From Burkholderia sp. Nafp2/4-1b (GTDB taxonomy: Bacteria > Pseudomonadota > Gammaproteobacteria > Burkholderiales > Burkholderiaceae): a stretch of 64,000 nucleotides of DNA. The stretch covers positions 92,011 through 156,010 of the forward strand of contig NZ_ML058617.1 of the NCBI RefSeq assembly GCF_003635165.1, read 5' to 3'. The notes beneath the pieces are model-generated. The model ran no database searches. It saw nothing but the letters and a program-made list of their open reading frames with translations, and was not told where the DNA came from. The translations under genes and the position numbers were made by a program. Shown here piece after piece: positions 8,881-17,601 of this stretch (within the stretch, counting starts at the first letter, position 1; each line of letters opens with the position of its first letter).

Positions 8881-9106
8881 ATCGTTTTTCCCTCTGAAAC
8901 GGTCGCGTGGCGCACGTGCGGCCGTCCGGTCCGGTATCGGGGCATGTCCTAGGCGCCCTGCCGGTATTTTGTCTTGATAATCTTGCGCACGTCGCGCGCC
9001 CGCATCGGGTGGGCGAAACGGGCAGTCCGACGCGAAACCGCGCCGGGCCGAAGGTTTACGGCGCGGCACAACCGCGCACCCATCGAACAAAACGAGGAGT
9101 CACCGA

Positions 9107-9892
9107 GTGAAAAAGATTCTTGCGGCTGTGACCGTGGCCCTGCTCGCCGTATCGGCCGGCACGACGGCATACGCGAAGGACTGGACGACCGTACGCTTCG
9201 GCGTCGACGCAAGCTACCCGCCTTTCGAATCGAAAGGACCTGACGGCAAGGTGGTCGGCTTCGACGTCGATCTCGGCAACGAGATCTGCCGCCGCATCAA
9301 CGCCAAGTGCGTGTGGATCGAAAACGACTTCGACGGGATGATCCCGGCACTGAAGGCACGCAAGTTCGACGGCGTCCTGTCGTCGATGTCGATGACGCCG
9401 GCGCGCCAGGAACAGATCGCGTTCTCCGAGAAGCTGTTCAACACGCCGACCCGCCTCGTCGCGAAGAAGGGTGCCGGCCTGCTGCCGACCGCCGAATCGC
9501 TGAAGGGCAAGTCGGTCGGCGTCGAGCAAGGCACGATCCAGGAAACCTACGCGAAGACGTACTGGGCCTCGAAGGGCGTGAAGGTCGTGCCCTACCAGAA
9601 CCAGGACCAGGTCTACGCCGACCTGATCGCGGGCCGTCTGGACGCAGCGCTGCAGGACGCGGTGCAGGCTGACATCGGCTTCCTGAAGACGCCGCGCGGT
9701 GCGGGCTTCGATTTCGCCGGCAAGGACATCGACGATCCGAAGACGCTCGGCAACGGCGCGGGCATCGGCCTGCGCAAGGAAGACACCGACCTGAAGGCGA
9801 AGATCGACGGGGCGATCAGCGGCATGCGCAAGGACGGCACGTACCAGAAGATCGCGAAGAAGTACTTCGATTTCGACGTGTACGGCAAGTAA
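9107..9892 (+). CDS. Periplasmic amino-acid binding protein (ArgT/HisJ type)
   Basis: This 261-residue type II periplasmic binding protein begins with a signal peptide (KKILAAVTVALLAVSAGTTAYA). FGVDASYPPFESKGPDGKVVGFDVDLGNEICRRI is the hallmark of the polar amino-acid family. The cationic amino-acid group (lysine, arginine, ornithine, histidine) is suggested by CVWIENDFDGMIPALKARKFD. The start is GTG at 9107, placed by GAGGAG at 9094-9099 with 7-nt spacing. No permease or ATPase gene adjoins it, and a strong terminator follows, so it feeds a transporter encoded elsewhere. Confidence 0.9.
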   Translation: MKKILAAVTVALLAVSAGTTAYAKDWTTVRFGVDASYPPFESKGPDGKVVGFDVDLGNEICRRINAKCVWIENDFDGMIPALKARKFDGVLSSMSMTPARQEQIAFSEKLFNTPTRLVAKKGAGLLPTAESLKGKSVGVEQGTIQETYAKTYWASKGVKVVPYQNQDQVYADLIAGRLDAALQDAVQADIGFLKTPRGAGFDFAGKDIDDPKTLGNGAGIGLRKEDTDLKAKIDGAISGMRKDGTYQKIAKKYFDFDVYGK

Positions 9893-9925
9893 TACCGCGT
9901 AAAAGCGCGCTTCTCATCCGCGCAG

Positions 9926-9954
9926 ACGGGCTCCGCAAGGAGCCCGTTTTTTTT
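9926..9954 (+). terminator. Strong Rho-independent terminator
   Basis: ACGGGCTCC (9926-9934), a GCAA tetraloop, and GGAGCCCGT (9939-9947) are followed by a run of eight T. It ends the binding-protein transcript. Confidence 0.95.
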
Positions 9955-10151
9955 GCGTGCAGGCGACCGGAAGTTGCGAAAAGCGCATCCCTGAAGGGCC
10001 GCGCCAGCGTAATTTTTTACGCGTCAACCCGATGATTCGCAAAGGAAAACTGCGTACGCGGCGGGCGGTTTGATAGGTTCGCGGAAGGCAACGTACAATC
10101 GATCTTCCACGCATACCGGATCACTCGCGGCTGCGCCGCCCTCCCCCCATC

Positions 10152-11267
10152 ATGCAAACGCAGACCCATCCGCTGATTTCCCCCGCCGTCGGCACCGAAC
10201 GCCAGATCACGAGCTTCCACTACGGCCCGCGCGGCGGCAAGAAGGTCTACATCCAGTCGTCGCTGCATGCGGACGAACTGCCCGGCATGCTGGTCGCCGC
10301 GCTGCTGCGCCGCAAGATCGCCGCGCTCGAGGCGGCCGGCAAGCTGCGCGGCGAAGTGGTCATCGTCCCGGTGCCGAACCCGATCGGCCTGTCGCAGCAC
10401 GTGTTCGGCGATCACCTCGGCCGCTTCGAGCTCGGCTCGATGCAGAACTTCAACCGCAATTTCCACGATCTCGCGGCGCTCGTGCTGCCGCGCATCGAAG
10501 GCCAGCTGACGAACGACGCGCAGCGCAACATCGCCGCGGTACGCGCCGCGATGCGCGACGCGCTTCACGAGCAGAAGCCGCGCACCGAGCTCGAATCGCA
10601 GCGCCTCGCGCTGCAGAAGCTGTCGTTCGACGCGGACATCGTGCTCGACCTGCATTGCGACAACGACGCGGTGATGCACCTGTACACGAACCCCGACCTG
10701 TGGGAAGACGTCGAACCGCTGGCTCGCTACCTCGATGCGCAGGCGTCGCTGCTCGCGCTGAATTCGGTCGGCAATCCGTTCGACGAGATCCACAGCTTCT
10801 GCTGGTCGGATCTGCGCAACCGCTTCGGCGATCGTTTCCCGATCCCGAACGGCGCGATTTCGGTCACGGTCGAACTGCGCAGCGAGCGCGACGTGTCGTA
10901 CGAGTTCGCGGAAAAGGATTCGCAGGCGATCGTCGAATACCTGACCGAGCGCGGCGTCATCGACGGCACGCCCGCGCCGCTGCCGCCGCTCTCGCATCCG
11001 GCCACGCCGCTCGCGGGCACCGATCCGCTCGTCGCGCCGGTGTCCGGCGTGATCGTGTTCCGCACGCCGGTCGGCGCGTGGATCGAGGCCGGCCAGGAAG
11101 TGGCCGACATCGTCGATCCGATCACCGATCGCGTGATCACGCTGAAGAGCAGCGTGTCGGGCGTGCTGTACGCGCGCCAGGTCGTGCGCTTCGCCACCGC
11201 CGGGATGGAAGTCGCGCGGATCGCCGGCGCGACGCCGATCCGCACCGGGTCGCTGCTGTCGGCCTGA
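10152..11267 (+). CDS. Succinylglutamate desuccinylase/aspartoacylase family protein
   Basis: A 371-residue zinc carboxypeptidase-like hydrolase (PF24827/PF04952 type). SSLHADELPGMLVAALLRRKI carries the first metal ligands (His-x-x-Glu, HADE). LDLHCDNDAVMHLY gives the later His ligand. The C-terminal 80 residues (PLVAPVSGVIVFRTPVGAWIEAGQEVADIVDP) form a biotinyl/lipoyl-like beta-barrel typical of this subfamily. It should deacylate an N-acyl amino acid or similar amide in the cytosol. It faces metQ convergently with a shared terminator between. Substrate unknown. Confidence 0.85.
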   Translation: MQTQTHPLISPAVGTERQITSFHYGPRGGKKVYIQSSLHADELPGMLVAALLRRKIAALEAAGKLRGEVVIVPVPNPIGLSQHVFGDHLGRFELGSMQNFNRNFHDLAALVLPRIEGQLTNDAQRNIAAVRAAMRDALHEQKPRTELESQRLALQKLSFDADIVLDLHCDNDAVMHLYTNPDLWEDVEPLARYLDAQASLLALNSVGNPFDEIHSFCWSDLRNRFGDRFPIPNGAISVTVELRSERDVSYEFAEKDSQAIVEYLTERGVIDGTPAPLPPLSHPATPLAGTDPLVAPVSGVIVFRTPVGAWIEAGQEVADIVDPITDRVITLKSSVSGVLYARQVVRFATAGMEVARIAGATPIRTGSLLSA

Positions 11268-11372
11268 GCGGAGGGTGCGGGCCGTGCGGCTCAAGTGATA
11301 CAAGCCGCTCAAGTCGCTTGAGTCACAGTCACGGGCCGGCGCGCCGGCATCACGGCGCGCACCCACGAAACG

Positions 11373-11404
11373 AAATCGCCCGCTTGCGCGGGCGATTTGC
11401 TTTT
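11373..11404 (+). terminator. Terminator between convergent genes
   Basis: AAATCGCCCGC (11373-11383), loop TTGC, and GCGGGCGATTT (11388-11398), then GCTTTT. It serves the rightward desuccinylase transcript and may also stop leftward metQ transcription weakly. Confidence 0.85.
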
Positions 11405-11462
11405 GGGCCTGGCGCGACGCCCGGCAACGCGGCCGGGCCGCGGTGCGGCGCGCTGCCGGCGC

Positions 11463-12269
11463 TCAGAACGCCGGCACGATCGCGCCGCCGAACTTCTGCT
11501 CGATGAACTTGCGCACGTCGTTCGATTCATAGGCCGCGACGAGCTTCTTCACCCACGGCTTGTCCTTGTCCTGCGCGCGAACGGCGATCAGGTTCGCATA
11601 GGGCCCGCGCAGGTCCTCGATCGCGATCGCATCCTTGACCGGCGTGAGCCCCGCCTTCACCGCGTAGTCGGTGTTGATCGACGCGGCGTCGAGGTCGGGC
11701 AGCGCGCGCGGCAGCTGCGCGGAATCAAGCTCGACGATCTTGATCTTCTTCGGATTCTCGGCGATGTCGAGCGGCGTCGCGTTCACGCCGTTCGTGCCGA
11801 CGCCCGGCTTCAGCTTGATCACGCCGTATTTCTGCAGCAGCAGAAGCGCGCGGTTGCCGTTCGACGGATCGTTCTGGATCCCGACCTTCGCGCCCGCCGG
11901 CAAGTCCTTCAGCGACTTGAGCTTCTTCGAGTAAAAGCCCATCGGCGCCGTATAGGTCAGCCCGACGTTGACGATCTTGTAGCCGCGCTGCTTGATCTGG
12001 CTGTCGAGAAACGGCTGGTGCTGGAAGCCGTTCGCATCGAGGTCGCCCGCGTCGAGCGCCGCGTTCGGCTGCACGTAGTCGTTGAATTCGATGACCTTGA
12101 TCGCGAGGCCTTCGCGGGCGGCGACTTTCGTCACCTCGGTCCAGATCTGCGCGTCGGGGCCGCTCATCGTGCCGATCTTCAGCGTTTGGGAATCGGCGTG
12201 CGCGCCGGGCGCGGCAAAAGCCAGCGCGGCGGCAAGCGCGCCGAGGCCGGTCAGGATCGAACGTCGCAT
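11463..12269 (-). CDS. metQ: MetQ/NlpA-type methionine-binding protein
   Basis: A 268-residue ABC-type substrate-binding protein with signal sequence MRRSILTGLGALAAALAFAAPGAHA. The mature part matches MetQ: LKIGTMSGPDAQIWTEV, the VIEFNDYVQPNAALDAGDLDANGFQHQ block, GFYSKKLKSLKDLPAG and NDPSNGNRALLLLQ. It binds methionine in the periplasm. The start at 12269 gives the signal peptide; a longer reading would enter the porin promoter. metN and metI are not beside it, so this is an orphan or accessory binding protein. There is no Cys lipobox, unlike many MetQ lipoproteins. Confidence 0.88.
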   Translation of the reverse strand: MRRSILTGLGALAAALAFAAPGAHADSQTLKIGTMSGPDAQIWTEVTKVAAREGLAIKVIEFNDYVQPNAALDAGDLDANGFQHQPFLDSQIKQRGYKIVNVGLTYTAPMGFYSKKLKSLKDLPAGAKVGIQNDPSNGNRALLLLQKYGVIKLKPGVGTNGVNATPLDIAENPKKIKIVELDSAQLPRALPDLDAASINTDYAVKAGLTPVKDAIAIEDLRGPYANLIAVRAQDKDKPWVKKLVAAYESNDVRKFIEQKFGGAIVPAF

Positions 12270-12454
12270 GGTGTCCTCTTGTCCCGTGTCGTTGTGGAAG
12301 CGCGCATCGTGGCACGGGGCTGGAACGGCGCCAACCAAGCTTATGTCATGTGCATATTCCTCATCCCGACAGAATCTCAGGCGGAATCGGTATAACTCCC
12401 TGCTGTACAACCGGGCAAAATCCGGTGTCGCATCGGCACCACACATTCGTTATG

Positions 12455-12469
12455 TGACAGTCGCTGTCA
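12455..12469. promoter_or_regulatory. Candidate operator in the metQ-porin divergent region
   Basis: TGACAG (12455-12460) and CTGTCA (12464-12469) form an inverted repeat around TCG, embedded in an AT-rich stretch. It lies between the divergent metQ and porin starts and could serve either. The regulator is unknown. Confidence 0.4.
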
Positions 12470-12575
12470 TATTCATTACGTGACCCGCCGATAAAGTTGC
12501 GGCCGGTACGTGAAAGCGCCCGCAGAGAGCGCCGGAACCGCAACTGGACACGCCATTAATCGCTCGGAGAATCCT

Positions 12576-13736
12576 TTGAACAAGAAACTGTTGACCATCG
12601 CCATCCTCGCAGCAACGGCCGGCACGGCACACGCACAAAGCAGCTTCACCCTGTACGGCGTGATCGATGCGGGTATCAGCTACGTGAACCACAGCAAGAC
12701 CGCCAACGGCGGCAGCGGCAAGCTGTTCAAGTACGACGACGGCGTGGCCCAGGGCAGCCGTTGGGGCCTGCGCGGCACCGAAGACCTCGGTGGCGGCCTG
12801 AAGGCGCTCTTCGTGCTCGAAAACGGCTTCAACAGCGGCAACGGCACGATCGGCCAGGGCGGCGCGATCTTCGGCCGCCAGGCTTATGTCGGCCTGAGCC
12901 AGTCGCAATTCGGCACGGTCACGCTCGGCCGTCAGTACTCGTTCTCGACCGACGTCCTCGGTTCGAACTACTCGACGGGCGGCAACACGGTCGCGGGCAA
13001 CTACGCTTACCACGTGAACGACGTCGACCAGCTCACGTCGAGCCGCATCAACAACGCAGTGAAGTTCCAGAGCGCGAACTACGCCGGCTTCACGTTCGGC
13101 GCGTTGTACGGCTTCTCGAACTCGACCGACTTCGCCGGCGCACCGGCAACGACGACGGGCACCACGACGACGGCAGGCTCGTCGCGTGCATACAGCTTCG
13201 GCGTGAACTACGCGAACGGCCCGTTCGCACTCGGCGCGGCCTACACGGACATCCGCTTCCCGAGCCAGTCGTCGCCGGCATTCTCGACGACGATCGCGAA
13301 CATCAGCACGGGCAACATCCGCGACCTGCGCACGTACGGCGTCGGCGGCCGCTACATCTTCGGCCCGGCAACGGCATGGCTGCTGTGGACGCGCACGCAG
13401 TTCACCCCGGTCACGGCAGGCGCATCGGGCACGTTCTACAACGCATACGAAGCAGGCGTGAAGTATGCGATCACGCCGGCCCTGTCGGCAGCACTCGGCT
13501 ACACGTACACGAACGCCACGCAAAACGGCGGCTCGGCGCACTGGAACCAGGGCAACCTGGCGCTGGACTACGCGCTCAGCAAGCGTACGGACGTGTACGC
13601 GCTGGTCGTCGGCCAGAAGGCGTCGGGCAACAACGTGCAAGCGCAGATCGGCTCGAGCACGAGCTACTTCAACACGTCGGGCAACGGTGCGTCGAACCAG
13701 ATCGCCGCTCGCGTCGGTATCCGTCACAAGTTCTAA
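12576..13736 (+). CDS. General diffusion porin (Gram-negative OmpC-like, Burkholderia type)
   Basis: A 386-residue trimeric 16-strand outer-membrane porin. The signal peptide is NKKLLTIAILAATAGTAHA, followed by the family start QSSFTLYGVIDAGISYVNH. LFKYDDGVAQGSRWGLRGTEDLGGGLKALFVLENGF and FGRQAYVGLSQSQFGTVTLGRQY form the first strands and constriction loop. The protein ends NQIAARVGIRHKF with terminal Phe, as the BAM complex requires. The start is TTG at 12576, supported by GGAGA at 12565-12569; the in-frame GTG further upstream would spoil the signal peptide. A strong terminator follows. Confidence 0.93.
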   Translation: MNKKLLTIAILAATAGTAHAQSSFTLYGVIDAGISYVNHSKTANGGSGKLFKYDDGVAQGSRWGLRGTEDLGGGLKALFVLENGFNSGNGTIGQGGAIFGRQAYVGLSQSQFGTVTLGRQYSFSTDVLGSNYSTGGNTVAGNYAYHVNDVDQLTSSRINNAVKFQSANYAGFTFGALYGFSNSTDFAGAPATTTGTTTTAGSSRAYSFGVNYANGPFALGAAYTDIRFPSQSSPAFSTTIANISTGNIRDLRTYGVGGRYIFGPATAWLLWTRTQFTPVTAGASGTFYNAYEAGVKYAITPALSAALGYTYTNATQNGGSAHWNQGNLALDYALSKRTDVYALVVGQKASGNNVQAQIGSSTSYFNTSGNGASNQIAARVGIRHKF

Positions 13737-13791
13737 AGCATCCGCTTAACGATTCGCGAATCCTGCGGATTCCACGGATCACGACGGCACG

Positions 13792-13822
13792 AAGCGCCCC
13801 GCTCCACGCGGGGCGCTTTTTT
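13792..13822 (+). terminator. Terminator after the porin
   Basis: AAGCGCCCCGC (13792-13802), loop TCCAC, and GCGGGGCGCTT (13808-13818) with six T in all. Confidence 0.95.
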
Positions 13823-13966
13823 ATGGGGCTTTTAAGTTTCGCTTAATTCTGGGCTGAGAGGATGCTCCCACCCCCCCTGTTGGCCGCATGAGCATCGGCG
13901 GCTTTTTTTTTGAGACCCACCACGGCACCGCCATCAACTGCCCACAAGACAGGATCGGAGGCCAAG

Positions 13967-14227
13967 ATGATCGAAGATACCGTTTTCAGCCATCTGCACG
14001 CGATTCTGACGCGCCAGCATTCGCTCCCGGTCCAGAGCTGCCGCGTGTCGGTGGAAATGCAGCGCCCGTGGGGCCGCCCGTACCGGCTCGTCGAATGGAC
14101 GATGCATCTCGACGCCCCGGCGCGACGCCAGATCGTGCCGGCCGAATCGACCGACGAAGAGATCGCCGAGGTCGTCGCGTCGCACGTGCCGGGCCGGCTG
14201 TACGGCGACGGCCAGCTGCAGTTCTGA
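13967..14227 (+). CDS. Small conserved hypothetical protein
   Basis: Encodes 86 residues, MIEDTVFSHLHAILTRQHSLP onward. CGGAGG at 13956-13961 places the start. It looks soluble and acidic, with a beta-rich middle (VEMQRPWGRPYRLVEWTMHLD) and a helical end. I recognise no domain. It is separated from the DUF6232-like gene by 124 bp and may be an independent unit. The clear ribosome site and codon bias support it as a real gene. Confidence 0.65.
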   Translation: MIEDTVFSHLHAILTRQHSLPVQSCRVSVEMQRPWGRPYRLVEWTMHLDAPARRQIVPAESTDEEIAEVVASHVPGRLYGDGQLQF

Positions 14228-14351
14228 CTCCCCCTCATTCCCCGTCGCCGCGCGCATTGCGGCCGGCCCGCACGCATCGTGCGGCACTCGGTCCCGTTTG
14301 ACGCGGCAACGAAGTCTGCTACGCTGCGCGTTTTCGTCCACGCAACACACG

Positions 14352-14735
14352 ATGGAAAACGCATTCAACGAACGCGGCGTGATGGTCACGCGCAACGGCC
14401 TGTCGGCCGCCGGCCAGGTCTTCCCGCTGCGTGACATCCGCACCGTCGACGTCGTCAAGATCCCGAAGAATCGTCTCGTGCCCTGGCTGATCTCGCTGAT
14501 CGGCGTGGCGACCGCCATCGCCGGCGGCATCGCCGCGTCGAGCGCCGCGCTCGTCGTGGGCGTGATGCTCGCCGTCGTCGGCTATCTCGCCTGGGCCACG
14601 CAGGACGTCACATATCGGCTGATGGTCGAGATGCCCGACGGCAAACGCGAGGCGCTGTCGAGCGTCGATGCCGAGTTCGTCGAACGCGTCGCGCAGATCG
14701 TGCGCGATGCACGCGCGGCAACGGCCGCCGGCTGA
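14352..14735 (+). CDS. DUF6232-like membrane protein
   Basis: A 127-residue protein resembling the DUF6232 family. An N-terminal beta segment (NERGVMVTRNGLSAAGQVFPLRDIRTVDVVKI) is followed by two adjacent transmembrane helices (VPWLISLIGVATAIAGGIAA and AALVVGVMLAVVGYLAWA). A PH-like C-terminal segment ends VDAEFVERVAQIVRDAR. Family members are small inner-membrane proteins of unknown role. The ATG at 14352 is the start nearest the family pattern; an upstream in-frame start adds an unrelated leader. Confidence 0.7.
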   Translation: MENAFNERGVMVTRNGLSAAGQVFPLRDIRTVDVVKIPKNRLVPWLISLIGVATAIAGGIAASSAALVVGVMLAVVGYLAWATQDVTYRLMVEMPDGKREALSSVDAEFVERVAQIVRDARAATAAG

Positions 14736-14806
14736 TTTCCGCTGCGCGCGCCGACCACCTACTATTGAATGAGCGGCACGCCGCCGCATCGTTCGAGGAG
14801 GTCGGC

Positions 14807-15034
14807 ATGAACGCCCAAACGCTGTCCGGCATGCTGCGCGCGCAGGAACTGCTGCTCGTCTCGATGATCCGCACGCTGCCGCCCGATGCACGCCGCGCGC
14901 TCGTCGATCTCTACGCCGAACAGCTCGCGTTCGCCGAACAAACCGGCTTCGAAGGCCACGGCGATCGCGCAACGCACGACGCGTTCATCGCGCATGCGCG
15001 CAACCTGTTGATTCGCATCGAATCGCTGGCCTAG
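14807..15034 (+). CDS. Small helical hypothetical protein
   Basis: A 75-residue predicted all-helical cytosolic protein (MNAQTLSGMLRAQELLLVSMI onward). GAGGAGG at 14795-14801 strongly supports the ATG at 14807. No domain is recognised. It sits just upstream of the Fur-controlled heme receptor but is separated from it by about 240 bp including the Fur box, so it is not part of that operon. Confidence 0.6.
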   Translation: MNAQTLSGMLRAQELLLVSMIRTLPPDARRALVDLYAEQLAFAEQTGFEGHGDRATHDAFIAHARNLLIRIESLA

Positions 15035-15128
15035 CGCCGGCCCGTTTTTCCCGACTGTCTCCGCGCGCGGTTCGCCCGAACCGCGCCGACGGCGCGCGTC
15101 CGCCCATGCCGCGTCTCGTCCTTGTATC

Positions 15129-15147
15129 GATAATGATTCTCATTTAC
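15129..15147. promoter_or_regulatory. Fur box
   Basis: The 19 bp at 15129-15147 match the GATAATGATAATCATTATC consensus at 15 positions; the left half GATAATGAT is perfect. It lies about 125 bp before the heme receptor start. Iron-replete Fur should repress the receptor-hemSTUV operon from here. Confidence 0.85.
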
Positions 15148-15272
15148 ACTTGTCGAGTTATCAGTTGCCTTTCAATTCGCCGTTCGCCGCCTGTCGCGCG
15201 CGAACGGGCCAGCCAGGTGAATGCGTCACCCAGCCAGCCTTCGGGCTCGTTATCGTCAATGGGAGACCACCT

Positions 15273-17543
15273 GTGCATTGCTATCCGCTGGCGCGGCGGC
15301 CGATCTGTGCCGCGCTGTTCGGCGCGTTCGGCCTGTCCGCCGCCCCGGCTTACGCCGCTTCGTCGCCACAAGGCGCCAACCCGCCGCCTGCCGTCCTGAC
15401 CGCCGCCGCGTCCACGCGCGGCGACGCGGCGCTGCTCGACCCCGTCACCGTCACGGCAACCCGCACCGCCACTGCCGCGAGCCGCACGGCCGCGTCCGTG
15501 TCGGTGATCACCGCCGACGATCTCGACGAACAGCAGGCCGCCAACATCAAGGACGCGCTGCGCTACGAGCCGGGCGTCACGGTGCGCCGCACCGCGTACC
15601 GCCCCGGCAGCGCCGCGCTCGGTGGCGGCCGCGACGGCGATTCGAGCATCAACATCCGCGGCCTCGAAGGCAATCGCGTGCTGCTGATGGAAGATGGCAT
15701 CCGGCTGCCGAACGCGTTCTCGTTCGGGCCGCTCGAAGCCGGCCGCGGCGACTACGCGGATCTCGACACGCTCAAGCGCATCGAGATCCTGCGCGGGCCG
15801 GCGTCGGCGCTGTACGGCAGCGACGGGCTCACCGGCGCGGTGAACTTCATCACGAAGGATCCGCGCGACCTGCTGTCGATCTACGGCAAGCCTTCCTACT
15901 TCTCGTTCCGGCCGAGCTACGATTCGGCCGACCGCAGCATCGGCGCGACGGTGTCGGCCGCCGGCGGCAACGACCGCGTGCAGGGGATGATCATCGCCGA
16001 CGGCCGCCGCGGCCACGAGGTCGACACGCGCGGCAGCGACAACTCGGCGAGCACGCGGCGCACGACGTCGAACCCGCAGGACGTCTATTCGGAGTCACTG
16101 CTCGGCAAGCTCGTGCTGACGCCCACCGCACGCGACACGATCAGGTTCACCGCCGAAACCGTGCAGCGCCGCGTGAGCACCGACGTGCTGTCGGCGCTCA
16201 ATCGGCCCGTCACGCTCGGGCTCACGACCCACGACCGGCTCGAGCGCAACCGCTTCAGCGTCGACTACGACTTCCGCGACGATGCGTTCGGCGGGTTCCA
16301 GAACGCGCACGTGCAGTTCTACTACCAGGACGCGAAGCAGGATCAGTACGCATTCGAGACGCGCGGCACGCAGCCTTCTCGCTCGCGCGACAACCAGTAC
16401 AAGGAGCGCACGTTCGGCGGCGCCGCGTTCGCCGAAAGCGGATTCTCGACCGGCCCGCTCGCGCACAAGCTGCTCTATGGCGTCGACGGCAGCCTGTCGC
16501 GCGTGACGAACCTGCGCGACGGCACGGTGCCGGGCGTCGGCGAAGCGTCCCCGAACAAGGCGTTTCCCGATACCGACTACACGCTGTTCGGCGCGTTCGT
16601 GCAGGATCAGATCGGCTACGGCCGCCTGCTCGTCACGCCGGGGCTGCGCTTCGATACGTACCGGCTGAGCCCTACACGGAACGATTCGCTGTTCACGGGC
16701 ACCGCGGTGTCGACGCGCGCGAACGAAGTGTCGCCGCGCGTCGCGGTGCTCTACGAGATCACGCCCGCGCTGATTCCGTATGCGCAGTACGCGCACGGCT
16801 TCCGCGCGCCGACGCCCGACCAGGTGAACAGCAGCTTCTCGAATCCGGTGTACGGCTACACGTCGATCGGCAATCCGAACCTGAAGCCGGAGACCAGCGA
16901 CACGTTCGAAGCGGGCCTGCGCGGCAAGGCCGACACCGGCTACGGCGTCGTGCGCTATAGCGCGGCCGCGTTCACCGGCCGCTACCGCAACTTCATCTCG
17001 CGCACGACGGTCGCCGGCAGCGGCCGCCCGATCGATCCGTTCGTGTTCCAGTACGTGAACTTCGCCGATGCGCGCATTCACGGCCTCGAAGGCCGCGCCG
17101 AATGGATCATGCCGAACGGCATCACGCTGAAGACGGCGATGGCGTTCACGAAGGGCTCGACGCGGAACGATGGCGCGGCGAGCCAGCCGCTGAACACGAT
17201 CAACCCTTTTTCGGCTGTGTTCGGCGTGCGCTACGAACCGGGCGAACGCTGGTTCGTGCAGACCGACCTGCTGTTCCAGGCCGGCAAACGCGACAAGGAC
17301 ATCGACAAGTCCGACTGCTCGAACAAGGCGTGCTTCGCGCCGCCGTCGTCGTTCGTCGTCGACCTGCGCGGCGGCTACCGCTTCAACAAGCACGTGAGCG
17401 CGACGATCGGCATCCGCAACCTGTTCGACCGCAAATACTGGAACTGGTCGGACGTGCGCGGCATCGCGGCCGATTCGCAGGTGCTCGACGCCTATACGTC
17501 ATCCGGACGCACCGTCGCCGTCAGCATGAAGGTGGATTTCTGA
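15273..17543 (+). CDS. TonB-dependent heme receptor (HmuR/BhuR-like)
   Basis: A 756-residue outer-membrane receptor. A signal peptide ends near APAYA, and the TonB box region (DPVTVTATRTAT) precedes a plug domain (SVSVITADDLDEQQAANIKDAL ... ASALYGSDGLTGAVNFITKDP). The 22-strand barrel carries the heme-receptor signatures FRAP and NPNL. It ends GRTVAVSMKVDF with terminal Phe. The GTG start at 15273 is set by GGGAGA at 15261-15266. It takes up heme or hemoprotein heme using TonB energy. hemS follows after 58 bp, and a Fur box lies upstream. The segment between FRAP and NPNL lacks the conserved His of HmuR and HemR. Confidence 0.9.
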   Translation: MHCYPLARRPICAALFGAFGLSAAPAYAASSPQGANPPPAVLTAAASTRGDAALLDPVTVTATRTATAASRTAASVSVITADDLDEQQAANIKDALRYEPGVTVRRTAYRPGSAALGGGRDGDSSINIRGLEGNRVLLMEDGIRLPNAFSFGPLEAGRGDYADLDTLKRIEILRGPASALYGSDGLTGAVNFITKDPRDLLSIYGKPSYFSFRPSYDSADRSIGATVSAAGGNDRVQGMIIADGRRGHEVDTRGSDNSASTRRTTSNPQDVYSESLLGKLVLTPTARDTIRFTAETVQRRVSTDVLSALNRPVTLGLTTHDRLERNRFSVDYDFRDDAFGGFQNAHVQFYYQDAKQDQYAFETRGTQPSRSRDNQYKERTFGGAAFAESGFSTGPLAHKLLYGVDGSLSRVTNLRDGTVPGVGEASPNKAFPDTDYTLFGAFVQDQIGYGRLLVTPGLRFDTYRLSPTRNDSLFTGTAVSTRANEVSPRVAVLYEITPALIPYAQYAHGFRAPTPDQVNSSFSNPVYGYTSIGNPNLKPETSDTFEAGLRGKADTGYGVVRYSAAAFTGRYRNFISRTTVAGSGRPIDPFVFQYVNFADARIHGLEGRAEWIMPNGITLKTAMAFTKGSTRNDGAASQPLNTINPFSAVFGVRYEPGERWFVQTDLLFQAGKRDKDIDKSDCSNKACFAPPSSFVVDLRGGYRFNKHVSATIGIRNLFDRKYWNWSDVRGIAADSQVLDAYTSSGRTVAVSMKVDF

Positions 17544-17601
17544 TTTACCGATGCGCGCGGTCGCGCGTTCCTGCTCCAACCGTTACTTGAAGGAGTCCGA
17601 C

